A stretch of 64,000 bases of DNA from positions 1 to 64,000 of the forward strand of contig JAEYMI010000071.1 in NCBI GenBank assembly GCA_023461275.1. Direction: 5' to 3'. The notes beneath the pieces are model-generated. The model ran no database searches and was not told the DNA's origin. It saw only the letters and a list, made by a program, of their open reading frames with translations. Positions 50,072 through 58,635 of the stretch are shown here, piece after piece (the first letter of the stretch is position 1; each line of letters starts with the position of its first letter). The stretch comes from Actinomycetes bacterium. GTDB lineage: Bacteria > Actinomycetota > Actinomycetes > Mycobacteriales > Mycobacteriaceae. Both the position numbers and the translations under genes were made by a program.

Positions 50072-52891
50072 GTGACCGATCAGGCAGAACACGTCGCGCC
50101 CACCACATCGGGCGAGGCCGGCTCGGCTGGACAACCCTTCACGACCGCCGGCGCGGACCGAGTACGTGTCATTCGCGACGGGGTCAGTTCCTACTTGGCC
50201 GACGCCGACTCCGACGAAACCAGCGAGTGGCTGGAATCATTTGATGCCCTTCTCGACGAGGCCGGCCCCGACCGTGCCCGGTACCTGATGCTGCGCCTGC
50301 TCGAACGCGCCGGCGAGAAGCGGGTCTCGCTGCCGGCCCTCACATCGACCGACTACGTCAACACCATCGCCACGACATCCGAGCCGGACTTTCCCGGTGA
50401 CGAGGAGATCGAACGGCAGTTCCGCCAGTACATCCGCTGGAATGCGGCGATCATGGTCCACCGCGCCCAGCGTCCCGGCGTCGGAGTCGGCGGCCACATC
50501 TCCACCTACGCCTCGTCGGCCTCGCTCTACGAGGTCGGCTACAACCACTTCTTCCGCGGTTACGACCACCCCGGCGGTGGCGACCAGGTCTTCATCCAGG
50601 GTCACGCCTCGCCCGGTGTCTACGCCCGCGCTTTCCTGGTGGGTCGCATCGGCGCCGACCGGATGGACGGTTTCCGTCAGGAACACAGCCACGCCGGACT
50701 CGGCGGTGGTCTGCCGTCGTATCCGCATCCCCGGTTGATGCCCGACTTCTGGCAGTTCCCGACGGTGTCGATGGGCCTTGGCCCGATGAACGCCATCTAT
50801 CAGGCACGCTTCAACCGCTATCTGCATGACCGCGGGATCAAGGACACCTCTGATCAGCACGTGTGGGCATTCCTGGGCGACGGCGAGATGGACGAGCCGG
50901 AATCGCGCGGTCTGCTGCAGTTGGCCACCACCAACCAGCTCGACAACCTCACGTTCGTGGTCAACTGCAACCTGCAGCGCCTCGACGGTCCGGTCCGCGG
51001 CAACGGCAAGATCATCCAGGAACTGGAATCGTTCTTCCGCGGCGCCGGCTGGAACGTCATCAAGGTGGTGTGGAGTCGCGAGTGGGACAAGCTGTTCGCC
51101 GCCGACAAGGATGGCGCGCTGGTCAACCTGATGAACTCCACCGCCGACGGCGACTACCAGACCTTCAAGGCCAACGATGGCGCCTTCGTTCGCGAGCACT
51201 TCTTCAATCGTGATCCCCGCACCAAGGAACTGGTGAAGAACTTTACCGACGACGAGATCTGGGCACTCCAGCGCGGCGGCCACGACTACCGCAAGGTCTA
51301 CGCGGCCTACCACGCGGCGATGCAGCACAAGGGCCAGCCGACGGTGATCCTGGCGCACACCATCAAGGGCTACACCCTGGGTCCGCACTTCGAGGGCCGC
51401 AACGCCACCCACCAGATGAAGAAGCTCACCCTCGACGATCTCAAGGCATTCCGGGATCACACCGACATCCCGATCACCGATGCCCAGCTCGAGGCCGACC
51501 CCTACCTGCCGCCGTACTACCACCCCGGGATGGAGTCCCCGGAGATCAAGTACATGCTCGAACGCCGCAAGGATCTCGGCGGGTTCATGCCGGCACGTCG
51601 CTCCGGCACCAAGACGTTGTCCTTCTCCCCCGACGGCGCACTCAAGGCCACCGCGAAGGGCTCGGGCAAGCAACAGGTCGCCACCACGATGGCACTGGTC
51701 CGCATCTTCAAGGAGTTGTTGCGCGACAAGGAGATCGGGCATCGCATCGTGCCGATCATTCCCGACGAGGCACGCACCTTCGGTATGGACTCGTGGTTCC
51801 CGTCGCTCAAGATCTACAACCACATCGGCCAGCTCTACACCTCGGTCGACGCCGATCTGATGCTGGCCTACAAGGAGAGCACCGAGGGTCAGATCCTGCA
51901 CGAGGGCATCAACGAGGCCGGCTCGGCCGGCTCATTCGCCGCGGTCGGGACGTCGTACTCCACCCACGACGAGCCGATGATCCCGCTCTACATCTTCTAT
52001 TCCATGTTCGGTTTCCAACGCACCGGCGACAGCTTCTGGGCCGCCGCCGACCAGATGGCCCGCGGCTTCCTCATCGGCGCCACGGCCGGCCGCACCACCC
52101 TGACCGGTGAGGGCCTGCAGCACGCCGACGGCCATTCGCTGCTGCTCGCCGCGACCAATCCCGGTGTCGCAGCTTACGATCCGGCGTTCGCCTTCGAACT
52201 CTCGCACATCATCGTCGACGGGTTGAAGAGGATGTACGGGCCGGATCCGGAGAACATCTTCTACTACATCACCGTCTACAACGAGCCGATCCATCAGCCG
52301 CCGGTGCCGGAGAACCTCGATGTGGCGGCGCTGCTGAAGGGCATCTATCTGTTCCGGGAGGCACCCGAGGGCAAGGAGCACCCGGCCAGCATTCTCGTCT
52401 CCGGTGTGACCATGGGCGACGCGCTGCGCGCGCAAACCCTGCTCGCCGAGGAGTGGAACGTCGGCGCGAACGTGTTCTCGGTGACGTCGTGGAACGAATT
52501 GGCCCGCGACGGTGTGGAATTCGAGAAGGCAGCGCTGCGCGAACCGGCCGCCGATCATCCCACGCCGTTCGTCACCGAAACGCTTCGTGACGTGGCCGGT
52601 CCGTTCGTGGCGGTCAGCGACTACATGCGGGGCGTGCAGGAACAGATCCGGCCATGGGTGCCCGGAACCTATCTGACGCTGGGCACCGACGGCTTCGGTT
52701 TCTCCGACACCCGACCGGCCGCCCGACGGTTCTTCAACGTCGACGCCGAGTCGATCGTCGTCGGCGTGCTCGTCGGCCTGGCTCGTGACGGGCACATCCC
52801 GAAGACGGTGGCCGCCGAGGCTGCCGAGCGCTACCAGATCACCGACGTCACCGCGGCACCCAAGCAGACCAGCGACCCCGGCGTCGCCTGA
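50072..52891 (+). CDS. aceE: Pyruvate dehydrogenase E1 component (homodimeric)
   Basis: A 939-residue thiamin-diphosphate enzyme that decarboxylates pyruvate and passes acetyl to the lipoyl E2. Features: HISTYASSASLYEVGYNHFF, the ThDP/metal motif LGDGEMDEPES (about 267-277), NCNLQRLDGPVRGNGKIIQE, the middle domain around GINEAGSAGSFAA, and the C-terminal domain ending RYQITDVTAA. Length and fusion type match M. tuberculosis AceE. It is followed by the MabR gene 69 bases downstream. Confidence 0.97.
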   Translation: MTDQAEHVAPTTSGEAGSAGQPFTTAGADRVRVIRDGVSSYLADADSDETSEWLESFDALLDEAGPDRARYLMLRLLERAGEKRVSLPALTSTDYVNTIATTSEPDFPGDEEIERQFRQYIRWNAAIMVHRAQRPGVGVGGHISTYASSASLYEVGYNHFFRGYDHPGGGDQVFIQGHASPGVYARAFLVGRIGADRMDGFRQEHSHAGLGGGLPSYPHPRLMPDFWQFPTVSMGLGPMNAIYQARFNRYLHDRGIKDTSDQHVWAFLGDGEMDEPESRGLLQLATTNQLDNLTFVVNCNLQRLDGPVRGNGKIIQELESFFRGAGWNVIKVVWSREWDKLFAADKDGALVNLMNSTADGDYQTFKANDGAFVREHFFNRDPRTKELVKNFTDDEIWALQRGGHDYRKVYAAYHAAMQHKGQPTVILAHTIKGYTLGPHFEGRNATHQMKKLTLDDLKAFRDHTDIPITDAQLEADPYLPPYYHPGMESPEIKYMLERRKDLGGFMPARRSGTKTLSFSPDGALKATAKGSGKQQVATTMALVRIFKELLRDKEIGHRIVPIIPDEARTFGMDSWFPSLKIYNHIGQLYTSVDADLMLAYKESTEGQILHEGINEAGSAGSFAAVGTSYSTHDEPMIPLYIFYSMFGFQRTGDSFWAAADQMARGFLIGATAGRTTLTGEGLQHADGHSLLLAATNPGVAAYDPAFAFELSHIIVDGLKRMYGPDPENIFYYITVYNEPIHQPPVPENLDVAALLKGIYLFREAPEGKEHPASILVSGVTMGDALRAQTLLAEEWNVGANVFSVTSWNELARDGVEFEKAALREPAADHPTPFVTETLRDVAGPFVAVSDYMRGVQEQIRPWVPGTYLTLGTDGFGFSDTRPAARRFFNVDAESIVVGVLVGLARDGHIPKTVAAEAAERYQITDVTAAPKQTSDPGVA

Positions 52892-52960
52892 CCTGCATCC
52901 GGGTGTCGTCACGGGGGCATCTTCACCGGGACATCGGGCACGCGGCGTTAGATTGAATGC

Positions 52961-54214
52961 GTGCCCGATGCCCCGCTGAACCGACTGCCCGATGCCGATG
53001 TCTTCGGCAAACGTGGCGCCCACGTGCCCGCGCCGGCCACCGTGCACGACGCTCTGCCCGACACGCTGCTGCGTCGGGTCAAGCAATACAGCGGCCGGCT
53101 GGCGACCGAAGCCGTGCACTCGATGCAGGAACAGTTGCCGTACTTCGGTGATCTCGACGCGGCCCAGCGGGCCAGCGTGCAGTTGGTGGTCCAGACGGCG
53201 GTGGTGAGCTTCGTCGAGTGGATTCAGGACCCCGAGGGCAACGTGAAGTTCACGGTGCAGGCATTCCAGGTGGTGCCCCAGGACCTCGCCCGCCGGATCA
53301 CCCTGCTGCAGACCGTCGAGATGGTCCGCGTGGCGATGGAGTTCTTCGAGAAGTGGCTTCCGCTGCTGGCACGTAACGACGCCCAGCTGCGGGCGCTCAC
53401 CGAATCGGTGCTGCGGTACGGCCGTGAGATCGGCTTCGCCGCCGCGTCGATCTACGCATCGGCCGCGGAATCACGCGGTGCGTGGGATTCGCGATTGGAG
53501 GCGCTGGTCGTCGACGCGGTGGTCCGTGGTGACACCGGTCCGCAGCTGCTCTCGCGTGCGGCGGCCCTCAACTGGGATTCCGACGCCCCGGCGACGGTCA
53601 TCATCGGCGCCCCGCCGCCCGAGCAGAACGTGTCGGTCCCGTTGGCGATCCACACCACCGCCAAACAACACGACCGCTCGGCATTGTCGGTCGTGCAGGG
53701 ACACCTGCTGGTCGCTATCGTCAGCGGCGAGCTGAACTCCGATGAACGTTTCGTCACCGACCTGCTGCAGCATTTCGCGTCGTCGGCGGTGGTGATCGGG
53801 CCGACGATGCCCGACCTGGAATCGGCTCACTCCAGCGCGACCGAGGCGATGGCCGGCGTCGCCGCGGTGGCGGGCTGGCCGAACGCCCCACGGCCTGTCC
53901 ACAGCCTCGAATTGCTACCCGAACGTGCCCTCAATGGAGATCCGTCGGCGTTCGAGGCACTGACCGAAACCCTCGTGCGCCCGTTGGTCAAACAGGGCGC
54001 CACCCTCAACGCCACCCTCGAGGCTTATCTCGACGCCGGGGGCTCGGTGGAATCGTGCGCGCGGGAACTGTACATACATCCAAATACTGTTCGGTACCGA
54101 CTAAAGAAAATTGCTGAAGTCACAGGGCGTGATCCAGGTCACCCACGAGATGCCTATGTTTTACGTATCGCAACAACTGTTGGTCGTTTGACACACTTGC
54201 GCGACGAAACGTGA
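52961..54214 (+). CDS. mabR: PucR/CdaR-type regulator MabR (FAS-II operon regulator)
   Basis: A 417-residue regulator homologous by position and domain plan to Rv2242 (MabR), which controls the fabD-acpM-kasA operon in mycobacteria. A large N-terminal helical ligand domain and a GGDEF-like middle part precede the C-terminal PucR HTH (about 350-395: SVESCARELYIHPNTVRYRLKKI). GTG start at 52961. The target region is probably the 210-base gap before fabD. Ligand in mycobacteria is reported to be acyl-CoA; here inferred. Confidence 0.9.
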   Translation: MPDAPLNRLPDADVFGKRGAHVPAPATVHDALPDTLLRRVKQYSGRLATEAVHSMQEQLPYFGDLDAAQRASVQLVVQTAVVSFVEWIQDPEGNVKFTVQAFQVVPQDLARRITLLQTVEMVRVAMEFFEKWLPLLARNDAQLRALTESVLRYGREIGFAAASIYASAAESRGAWDSRLEALVVDAVVRGDTGPQLLSRAAALNWDSDAPATVIIGAPPPEQNVSVPLAIHTTAKQHDRSALSVVQGHLLVAIVSGELNSDERFVTDLLQHFASSAVVIGPTMPDLESAHSSATEAMAGVAAVAGWPNAPRPVHSLELLPERALNGDPSAFEALTETLVRPLVKQGATLNATLEAYLDAGGSVESCARELYIHPNTVRYRLKKIAEVTGRDPGHPRDAYVLRIATTVGRLTHLRDET

Positions 54215-54424
54215 TCACACGCCACATCAGTCACATCCGACTCACGCACAGAAATCCATTTCCGCAGATAGCACCCCAAAAGCCACGGTTTGATAACGAA
54301 TCTCGAACTGATGACGAACGATGCGACGAGACGGTGACGATTGTGGGAACCCTACAAAAACGCGGCGTAAGGTTCATGGTCCACAACACACGAAATCGTG
54401 GGTCTGACGGTGTTCTCTGGTCAC
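54215..54424 (+). promoter_or_regulatory. Promoter region of the FAS-II operon
   Basis: 210 bases without a gene. It is clearly less GC-rich than the coding DNA. TTGTGG (54341-54346) and CCACAA (54381-54386) form an inverted pair about 40 bases apart, around a TAAGGT that could be a -10. This is the expected place for MabR action by analogy with mycobacteria. Confidence 0.45.
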
Positions 54425-55333
54425 GTGCTTTCCATGCTCGCGCCCGGACAGGGCTCCCAGACCCCCGGCATGCTTCTCCCGTGGATCGATCTTGCGGGTG
54501 CCCGTGACCAGTTGGCGACCTGGTCGAAGCTGATCGGCCTCGATCTCGAACGCCTCGGCACCACCGCCACCGCCGAGGAGATCACCGACACCGCGGTCAC
54601 GCAGCCACTGGTTGTCGCGTCGGCGTTGCTGGCCTACAACGAGTACACGAGTCGCACCGACCTGCCCGCGGACACGATCGTCGCCGGTCACTCGGTGGGC
54701 GAATTGGCCGCCGCCGCGATCGCCGGAGTGATCACCTCCGACGAGGCGGTGTCGCTGGCGTCGATCCGTGGCACCGAGATGGCCAAGGCCTGCGCCCTGG
54801 AGGCGACCACGATGGCCGCGGTCCTCGGCGGCGACGAGGACGCCGTGTTGGCGCGTCTGGCCGAACTCGATCTGACCCCCGCCAACCGCAATGCCGTCGG
54901 CCAGATCGTCGCGGCAGGCAGCGTTGCGGCCATCGACGAGCTGATCGCCAACCCACCCGAGCGTGCCCGGACGCGCAAGCTCGCCGTGGCGGGCGCTTTC
55001 CACACGCGCTACATGGCACCTGCCCAGGACGCGGTGGCAGCCGCTGCCGCAGCCATCACCCCGTCCGACCCCACCCGCACCCTGCTGTCGAACTCCGACG
55101 GTCAACCGGTAACGAATGGGGCCGATGCACTGACAAAACTGGTGGGACAGGTGACGAAGCCAGTTCGTTGGGACCTGTGCTCGGCCTATCTGCGTGAGCA
55201 GGCCACCGACCGCATCGTCGAACTCCCGCCCGCCGGCACCCTCGTCGGCATCGCGAAGCGAGAACTGAAAGGAACGCCGACCGTCGCGCTCAAGACGCCC
55301 GACGACCTCGACGCCATCACCGAACTTGGATAG
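54425..55333 (+). CDS. fabD: Malonyl-CoA:ACP transacylase
   Basis: A 302-residue enzyme that loads malonyl groups on AcpM. It has APGQGSQTPGM at the N-terminus, nucleophile Ser90 in GHSVGELAAA, and His in VAGAFHTRYM. GTG at 54425 gives the same length as M. tuberculosis FabD and begins just before the APGQGSQ motif; an earlier GTG at 54398 would add nine residues. First gene of fabD-acpM-kasA. Confidence 0.96.
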   Translation: MLSMLAPGQGSQTPGMLLPWIDLAGARDQLATWSKLIGLDLERLGTTATAEEITDTAVTQPLVVASALLAYNEYTSRTDLPADTIVAGHSVGELAAAAIAGVITSDEAVSLASIRGTEMAKACALEATTMAAVLGGDEDAVLARLAELDLTPANRNAVGQIVAAGSVAAIDELIANPPERARTRKLAVAGAFHTRYMAPAQDAVAAAAAAITPSDPTRTLLSNSDGQPVTNGADALTKLVGQVTKPVRWDLCSAYLREQATDRIVELPPAGTLVGIAKRELKGTPTVALKTPDDLDAITELG

Positions 55334-55449
55334 TGGTGCGGGCGACCGCACCCCCGGAAAACCGGATCACCCGGTTGTCCAAGCACCCGCGGGCTGACCG
55401 CGGTGCTCCGGACTCATCGAGAACACAGCGATTAGAAGGGAGCCACACA

Positions 55450-55761
55450 GTGGCCGCCACCCAAGAACAACTCATCGCCGGCATCGCCGAGATCATCGAA
55501 GAAGTGACCGGAATCGAGCCGTCCGAAGTGACCATGGAGAAGTCCTTCGTCGACGACCTCGACATCGACTCGCTGTCGATGGTGGAGATCGCCGTGCAGA
55601 CCGAGGACAAGTACGGCGTGAAGATCCCCGACGAGGATCTCGCCGGACTGCGCACCGTCGGTGACGCCGTCTCCTACATCCAGAAGCTCGAGGCCGAGAA
55701 CCCCGAAGCCGCCGCCGCAATCCAGGCCCAGGTCGAGGCCGACCAGAAAGCCGGCTCGTGA
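55450..55761 (+). CDS. acpM: Meromycolate-extension acyl carrier protein
   Basis: A 103-residue ACP with the phosphopantetheine attachment Ser41 in DIDSLSMVE. The C-terminal tail of about 20 residues beyond a normal ACP (KLEAENPEAAAAIQAQVEAD) is the mark of mycobacterial AcpM, which carries long mycolate precursors. GTG start with GAAGGGAG upstream. The stop overlaps the kasA GTG by 4 bases. Confidence 0.96.
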   Translation: MAATQEQLIAGIAEIIEEVTGIEPSEVTMEKSFVDDLDIDSLSMVEIAVQTEDKYGVKIPDEDLAGLRTVGDAVSYIQKLEAENPEAAAAIQAQVEADQKAGS

Positions 55762-57023
55762 CAGGGTCGCTCCGCGACTATTCCACGCTGGGGGGCAATT
55801 TCCCCAGCGTGGTTGTCACGTCCATGGTGGCCACCACGTCCTTGGGTGAGGATCTGGACTCCACGTGGAAGGGCCTCGTCGCCGGCGAGTCCGGCATTCG
55901 CGAGCTCACCGACCCGTGGGTCGAGCAGTACAACCTGCCGGTCCGCATCGGCGGTCGTCTGCTGAAAGATCCGGCCAACGAGGTCACCCGGGTGGAAGCC
56001 CGCCGGATGGCCTACGTCGAGCGTGTCGCCCATGTGATGGGCAAGCGGCTGTGGGAACACGCCGGAACTCCGGAGGTCGATCCCGATCGCCTCGCTGTCG
56101 TCCTTGGTACCGGTCAGGGTGGCGGCGACGCCATGGTCGACGCGGTCAAGGCGATGGAGACCACCGGTAACTACCGCAAGGTCTCGCCGCTGGCCGTCTC
56201 GATGGCCATGCCCAACGGACCTGCCGCGGTCGTCGGCCTCAACGTCGGCGCTCGCGCCGGCGTCATCACGCCGGTCTCGGCATGCTCGTCCGGCGCGGAG
56301 GCCATCGCCCACGCGTGGCGCCACATCGTGATGGGTGACGCCGACATGGTCGTCACCGGTGGCGTCGAGGGACACATCGACGCGATTCCGATCGCGGCGT
56401 TCTCGATGATGCGCGCCATGAGCACCCGCAACGACGACCCGAAGGCGGCGTCGCGTCCGTTCGACAAGGACCGCGACGGCTTCGTCTTCGGTGAGGCCGC
56501 AGCGATGCTCATCCTCGAACGCGAGGAGCACGCCAAGGCGCGCGGTGCGCACATCCACGCCCGCGTGCTGGGGGCCGGAATCACCTCCGACGGTTTCCAT
56601 CTCGTGGCACCGGATCCGTCCGGTCAGGGCAACACCCGGGCGATGACCCGGGCGCTGCAGACCGCCGGACTCACCAAGGCCGACATCAAGCACGTCAACG
56701 CGCACGCCACGTCGACATCGATCGGCGATACCGCCGAAGCGATCGGCATCAGGGCTGCGGTCGGAGATCAGGCGGCGGTGTACGCACCGAAGTCTGCTCT
56801 GGGCCACTCGATCGGCGCCGTCGGCGCACTCGAGTCGGTACTGACGATCAAGTCGGTCGAAGAAGGCGTCATTCCGCCCACTCTGAACCTGGAGAACCAG
56901 GACCCGGAGTGCGACATCGACGTCGTCCACGGTGAGGCACGTTACGGACAGATCGATTACGCCTTGAACAACTCGTTCGGGTTTGGTGGGCACAACGTGG
57001 CGATCGCTTTCGGTCTTTACTGA
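55758..57023 (+). CDS. kasA: Beta-ketoacyl-ACP synthase KasA (FAS-II elongation)
   Basis: A 421-residue condensing enzyme that extends meromycolate chains on AcpM. Catalytic Cys176 is in ACSSGAEA, the His residues in NAHATSTSIGD and GHSIGAVGALES, and the Lys in PKSALGHS. The length is close to M. tuberculosis KasA (416). The start overlaps acpM (GTGA). It is the last gene of this operon here: a strong terminator follows at 57043, and kasB and accD6 are absent. Confidence 0.96.
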   Translation: MTGSLRDYSTLGGNFPSVVVTSMVATTSLGEDLDSTWKGLVAGESGIRELTDPWVEQYNLPVRIGGRLLKDPANEVTRVEARRMAYVERVAHVMGKRLWEHAGTPEVDPDRLAVVLGTGQGGGDAMVDAVKAMETTGNYRKVSPLAVSMAMPNGPAAVVGLNVGARAGVITPVSACSSGAEAIAHAWRHIVMGDADMVVTGGVEGHIDAIPIAAFSMMRAMSTRNDDPKAASRPFDKDRDGFVFGEAAAMLILEREEHAKARGAHIHARVLGAGITSDGFHLVAPDPSGQGNTRAMTRALQTAGLTKADIKHVNAHATSTSIGDTAEAIGIRAAVGDQAAVYAPKSALGHSIGAVGALESVLTIKSVEEGVIPPTLNLENQDPECDIDVVHGEARYGQIDYALNNSFGFGGHNVAIAFGLY

Positions 57024-57042
57024 GAGTCCTTCTCACATGGTG

Positions 57043-57073
57043 ATCAGGCCCCGGCACGAAGCCGGGGCCTGAT
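57043..57073 (+). terminator. Strong hairpin terminator after kasA
   Basis: A perfect 13-bp stem, ATCAGGCCCCGGC (57043-57055) with GCCGGGGCCTGAT (57061-57073) and loop ACGAA. It is followed by only a short T pair, so in this high-GC host it is an I-shaped terminator. It ends the fabD-acpM-kasA transcript. Confidence 0.82.
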
Positions 57074-57121
57074 TGCTGGGCGGAGGGGAGGCAAACCCGC
57101 CCAGGGTTTCTTGCGGGGTGA

Positions 57122-57640
57122 TTACCCGACGCGCTGCTGGAGCCAGGTCACCTCGGCGCCGGCGCCGCCCATCCGGTACGGCTCGAGCGCTTCATCCCAT
57201 GCGGTCCCCAACGCGGCCTCGATCTCGCCGGCGAGTCCGACGCTGTCGGGTTGGGCGTCGAGGAGTGCGCGCAGCTGCATCTCCCCCAACATCACGTCTC
57301 CGTTGGCGCTGGTGGAACCACGCCACAGACCGAGCCCGGGTACGTAGCTGAATCGTTCACCGTCGACGCCGTCACTGGCGTTTTCGGTCACCTCGAAGCG
57401 CAGCGCCGACCACTCGCGCAACGCAGTGACCAGCCGCGCGGCGGTGCCGACCGGGCCTGCCCAGTCGACGGTGGCACGCTGCAGGCCGGGGTCGGCGTCC
57501 TGCGCCGACCACTTCAGGTTGGCCCGCGCATTCAGGGTCGACGACAGAGCCCACTCCACATGCGGGCACAGCGCCACCGGCGCCGAGTGGATGTAGACCA
57601 CTCCTGTTGTCACGTCCGCAAACTGACTCAGATTGCGCAC
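57122..57640 (-). CDS. DUF3145 family protein
   Basis: About 172 residues of a conserved actinobacterial family of unknown function: GVVYIHSAPVALCPHVEWALSSTL, DWAGPVGTAARLVTALREW and RFEVTENASDGVDGERF. No membrane segment or signal. GTG at 57640 has GGAGG eight bases upstream; a GTG three codons earlier (57649) overlaps that site and is less likely. Converges on kasA. Confidence 0.88.
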   Translation of the reverse strand: MRNLSQFADVTTGVVYIHSAPVALCPHVEWALSSTLNARANLKWSAQDADPGLQRATVDWAGPVGTAARLVTALREWSALRFEVTENASDGVDGERFSYVPGLGLWRGSTSANGDVMLGEMQLRALLDAQPDSVGLAGEIEAALGTAWDEALEPYRMGGAGAEVTWLQQRVG

Positions 57641-57786
57641 CTTGTTCACCTCCGGTTTCGACGAGGAACGTCTTCCCCAAGCACACCTCGCGAACCGGAT
57701 ATCACACGCTTGTGATTAATTGTGCCCTATGAGACACGTGTTGCGCTAGTTTCTGATGTTGAATTTTTTGATTCGTGGGTTGGCGG

Positions 57787-58599
57787 TCAATCCCTGACCA
57801 CTGCGACCACCGCGTCGTTGAACTCGCTCCACAGCGGTTTCGCCCAAGGACCGAAGGCGCGGTCGGTGAGCACCACGCACGCCATCTCGAGCTCAGGGTC
57901 CACCCACAGGTAGGTACCGCTCTGGCCGAAGTGACCAAACGTCGACGGCGAGTTGGTGGTACCGGTCCAGTGCGGACTCTTGTGTGAGCGGATCTCGAAT
58001 CCCCATCCCCAGTCATTGGGGCGGTGCTTTCCGTACCCCGGGACGAATCCATCGATGCCGGGGAACTGGACCGATGTCGCGGCCGACAAGGTCTCGGGTG
58101 CGACAACCGTCGGGGCGAGTAGCTCGCGGGCGAAGACCGCCAGATCCGCCGCGGTGGAGTGCGCGCCGTGTCCGGCCGGGCCGTCGAGTGCGGTGTGCGC
58201 CAATCCCAATGGCGCGCAGAGCCCTTCGGCAAGGTAGTCCGCACACGAGAAGCCGGTGGCGTCGGCGAGGATCTCAGCGAGCACCTCAAAACCCGCGCTG
58301 GAGTAGATCCGCTGCGCGCCGACCGGGGCCTGCACCTCACGACTGTCGAAGGCCAGCCCGGACGCGTGTGCCAGCAGGTGCCCGACCGTCGATCCCGGCG
58401 GCCCGCCGGGATCATCGAGTTCGAGCGCGCCTTCCTCGACGGCTACCAGAACCGCCTGGGACACCAGCAGTTTGGTGACCGAGGCGAGCGGATAGATCCG
58501 CTCCTGGTCGCCGAACCGATCCACGAGTCCTTCTCGTGAGACCAGCGCGGCCGAGACGTTCTCGACGGGCCAATCCGCCAACTCTGCGAGTACCGACAC
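57787..58599 (-). CDS. Serine hydrolase (class C beta-lactamase/esterase family)
   Basis: A 270-residue protein of the beta-lactamase-like serine hydrolase group. The S40-V-T-K43 nucleophile motif, YSS at RIYSSAGFEV and the HxG motif in FGHFGQSGT are all present. No signal peptide, so it is cytosolic. It is shorter than typical EstB-type enzymes (about 380). Likely an esterase; substrate unknown. Divergent by about 140 bases from DUF3145's upstream region. Confidence 0.87.
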   Translation of the reverse strand: MSVLAELADWPVENVSAALVSREGLVDRFGDQERIYPLASVTKLLVSQAVLVAVEEGALELDDPGGPPGSTVGHLLAHASGLAFDSREVQAPVGAQRIYSSAGFEVLAEILADATGFSCADYLAEGLCAPLGLAHTALDGPAGHGAHSTAADLAVFARELLAPTVVAPETLSAATSVQFPGIDGFVPGYGKHRPNDWGWGFEIRSHKSPHWTGTTNSPSTFGHFGQSGTYLWVDPELEMACVVLTDRAFGPWAKPLWSEFNDAVVAVVRD

Positions 58600-58635
58600 C
58601 CCACAAACGCTAGTGGATCAGTGTGGGAGTGTTGA

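Noticed and set aside
50237..51901. A 554-codon antisense frame inside aceE
   Set aside because: Shadow of aceE with Val/Gly/Arg-rich composition and no recognisable domain.
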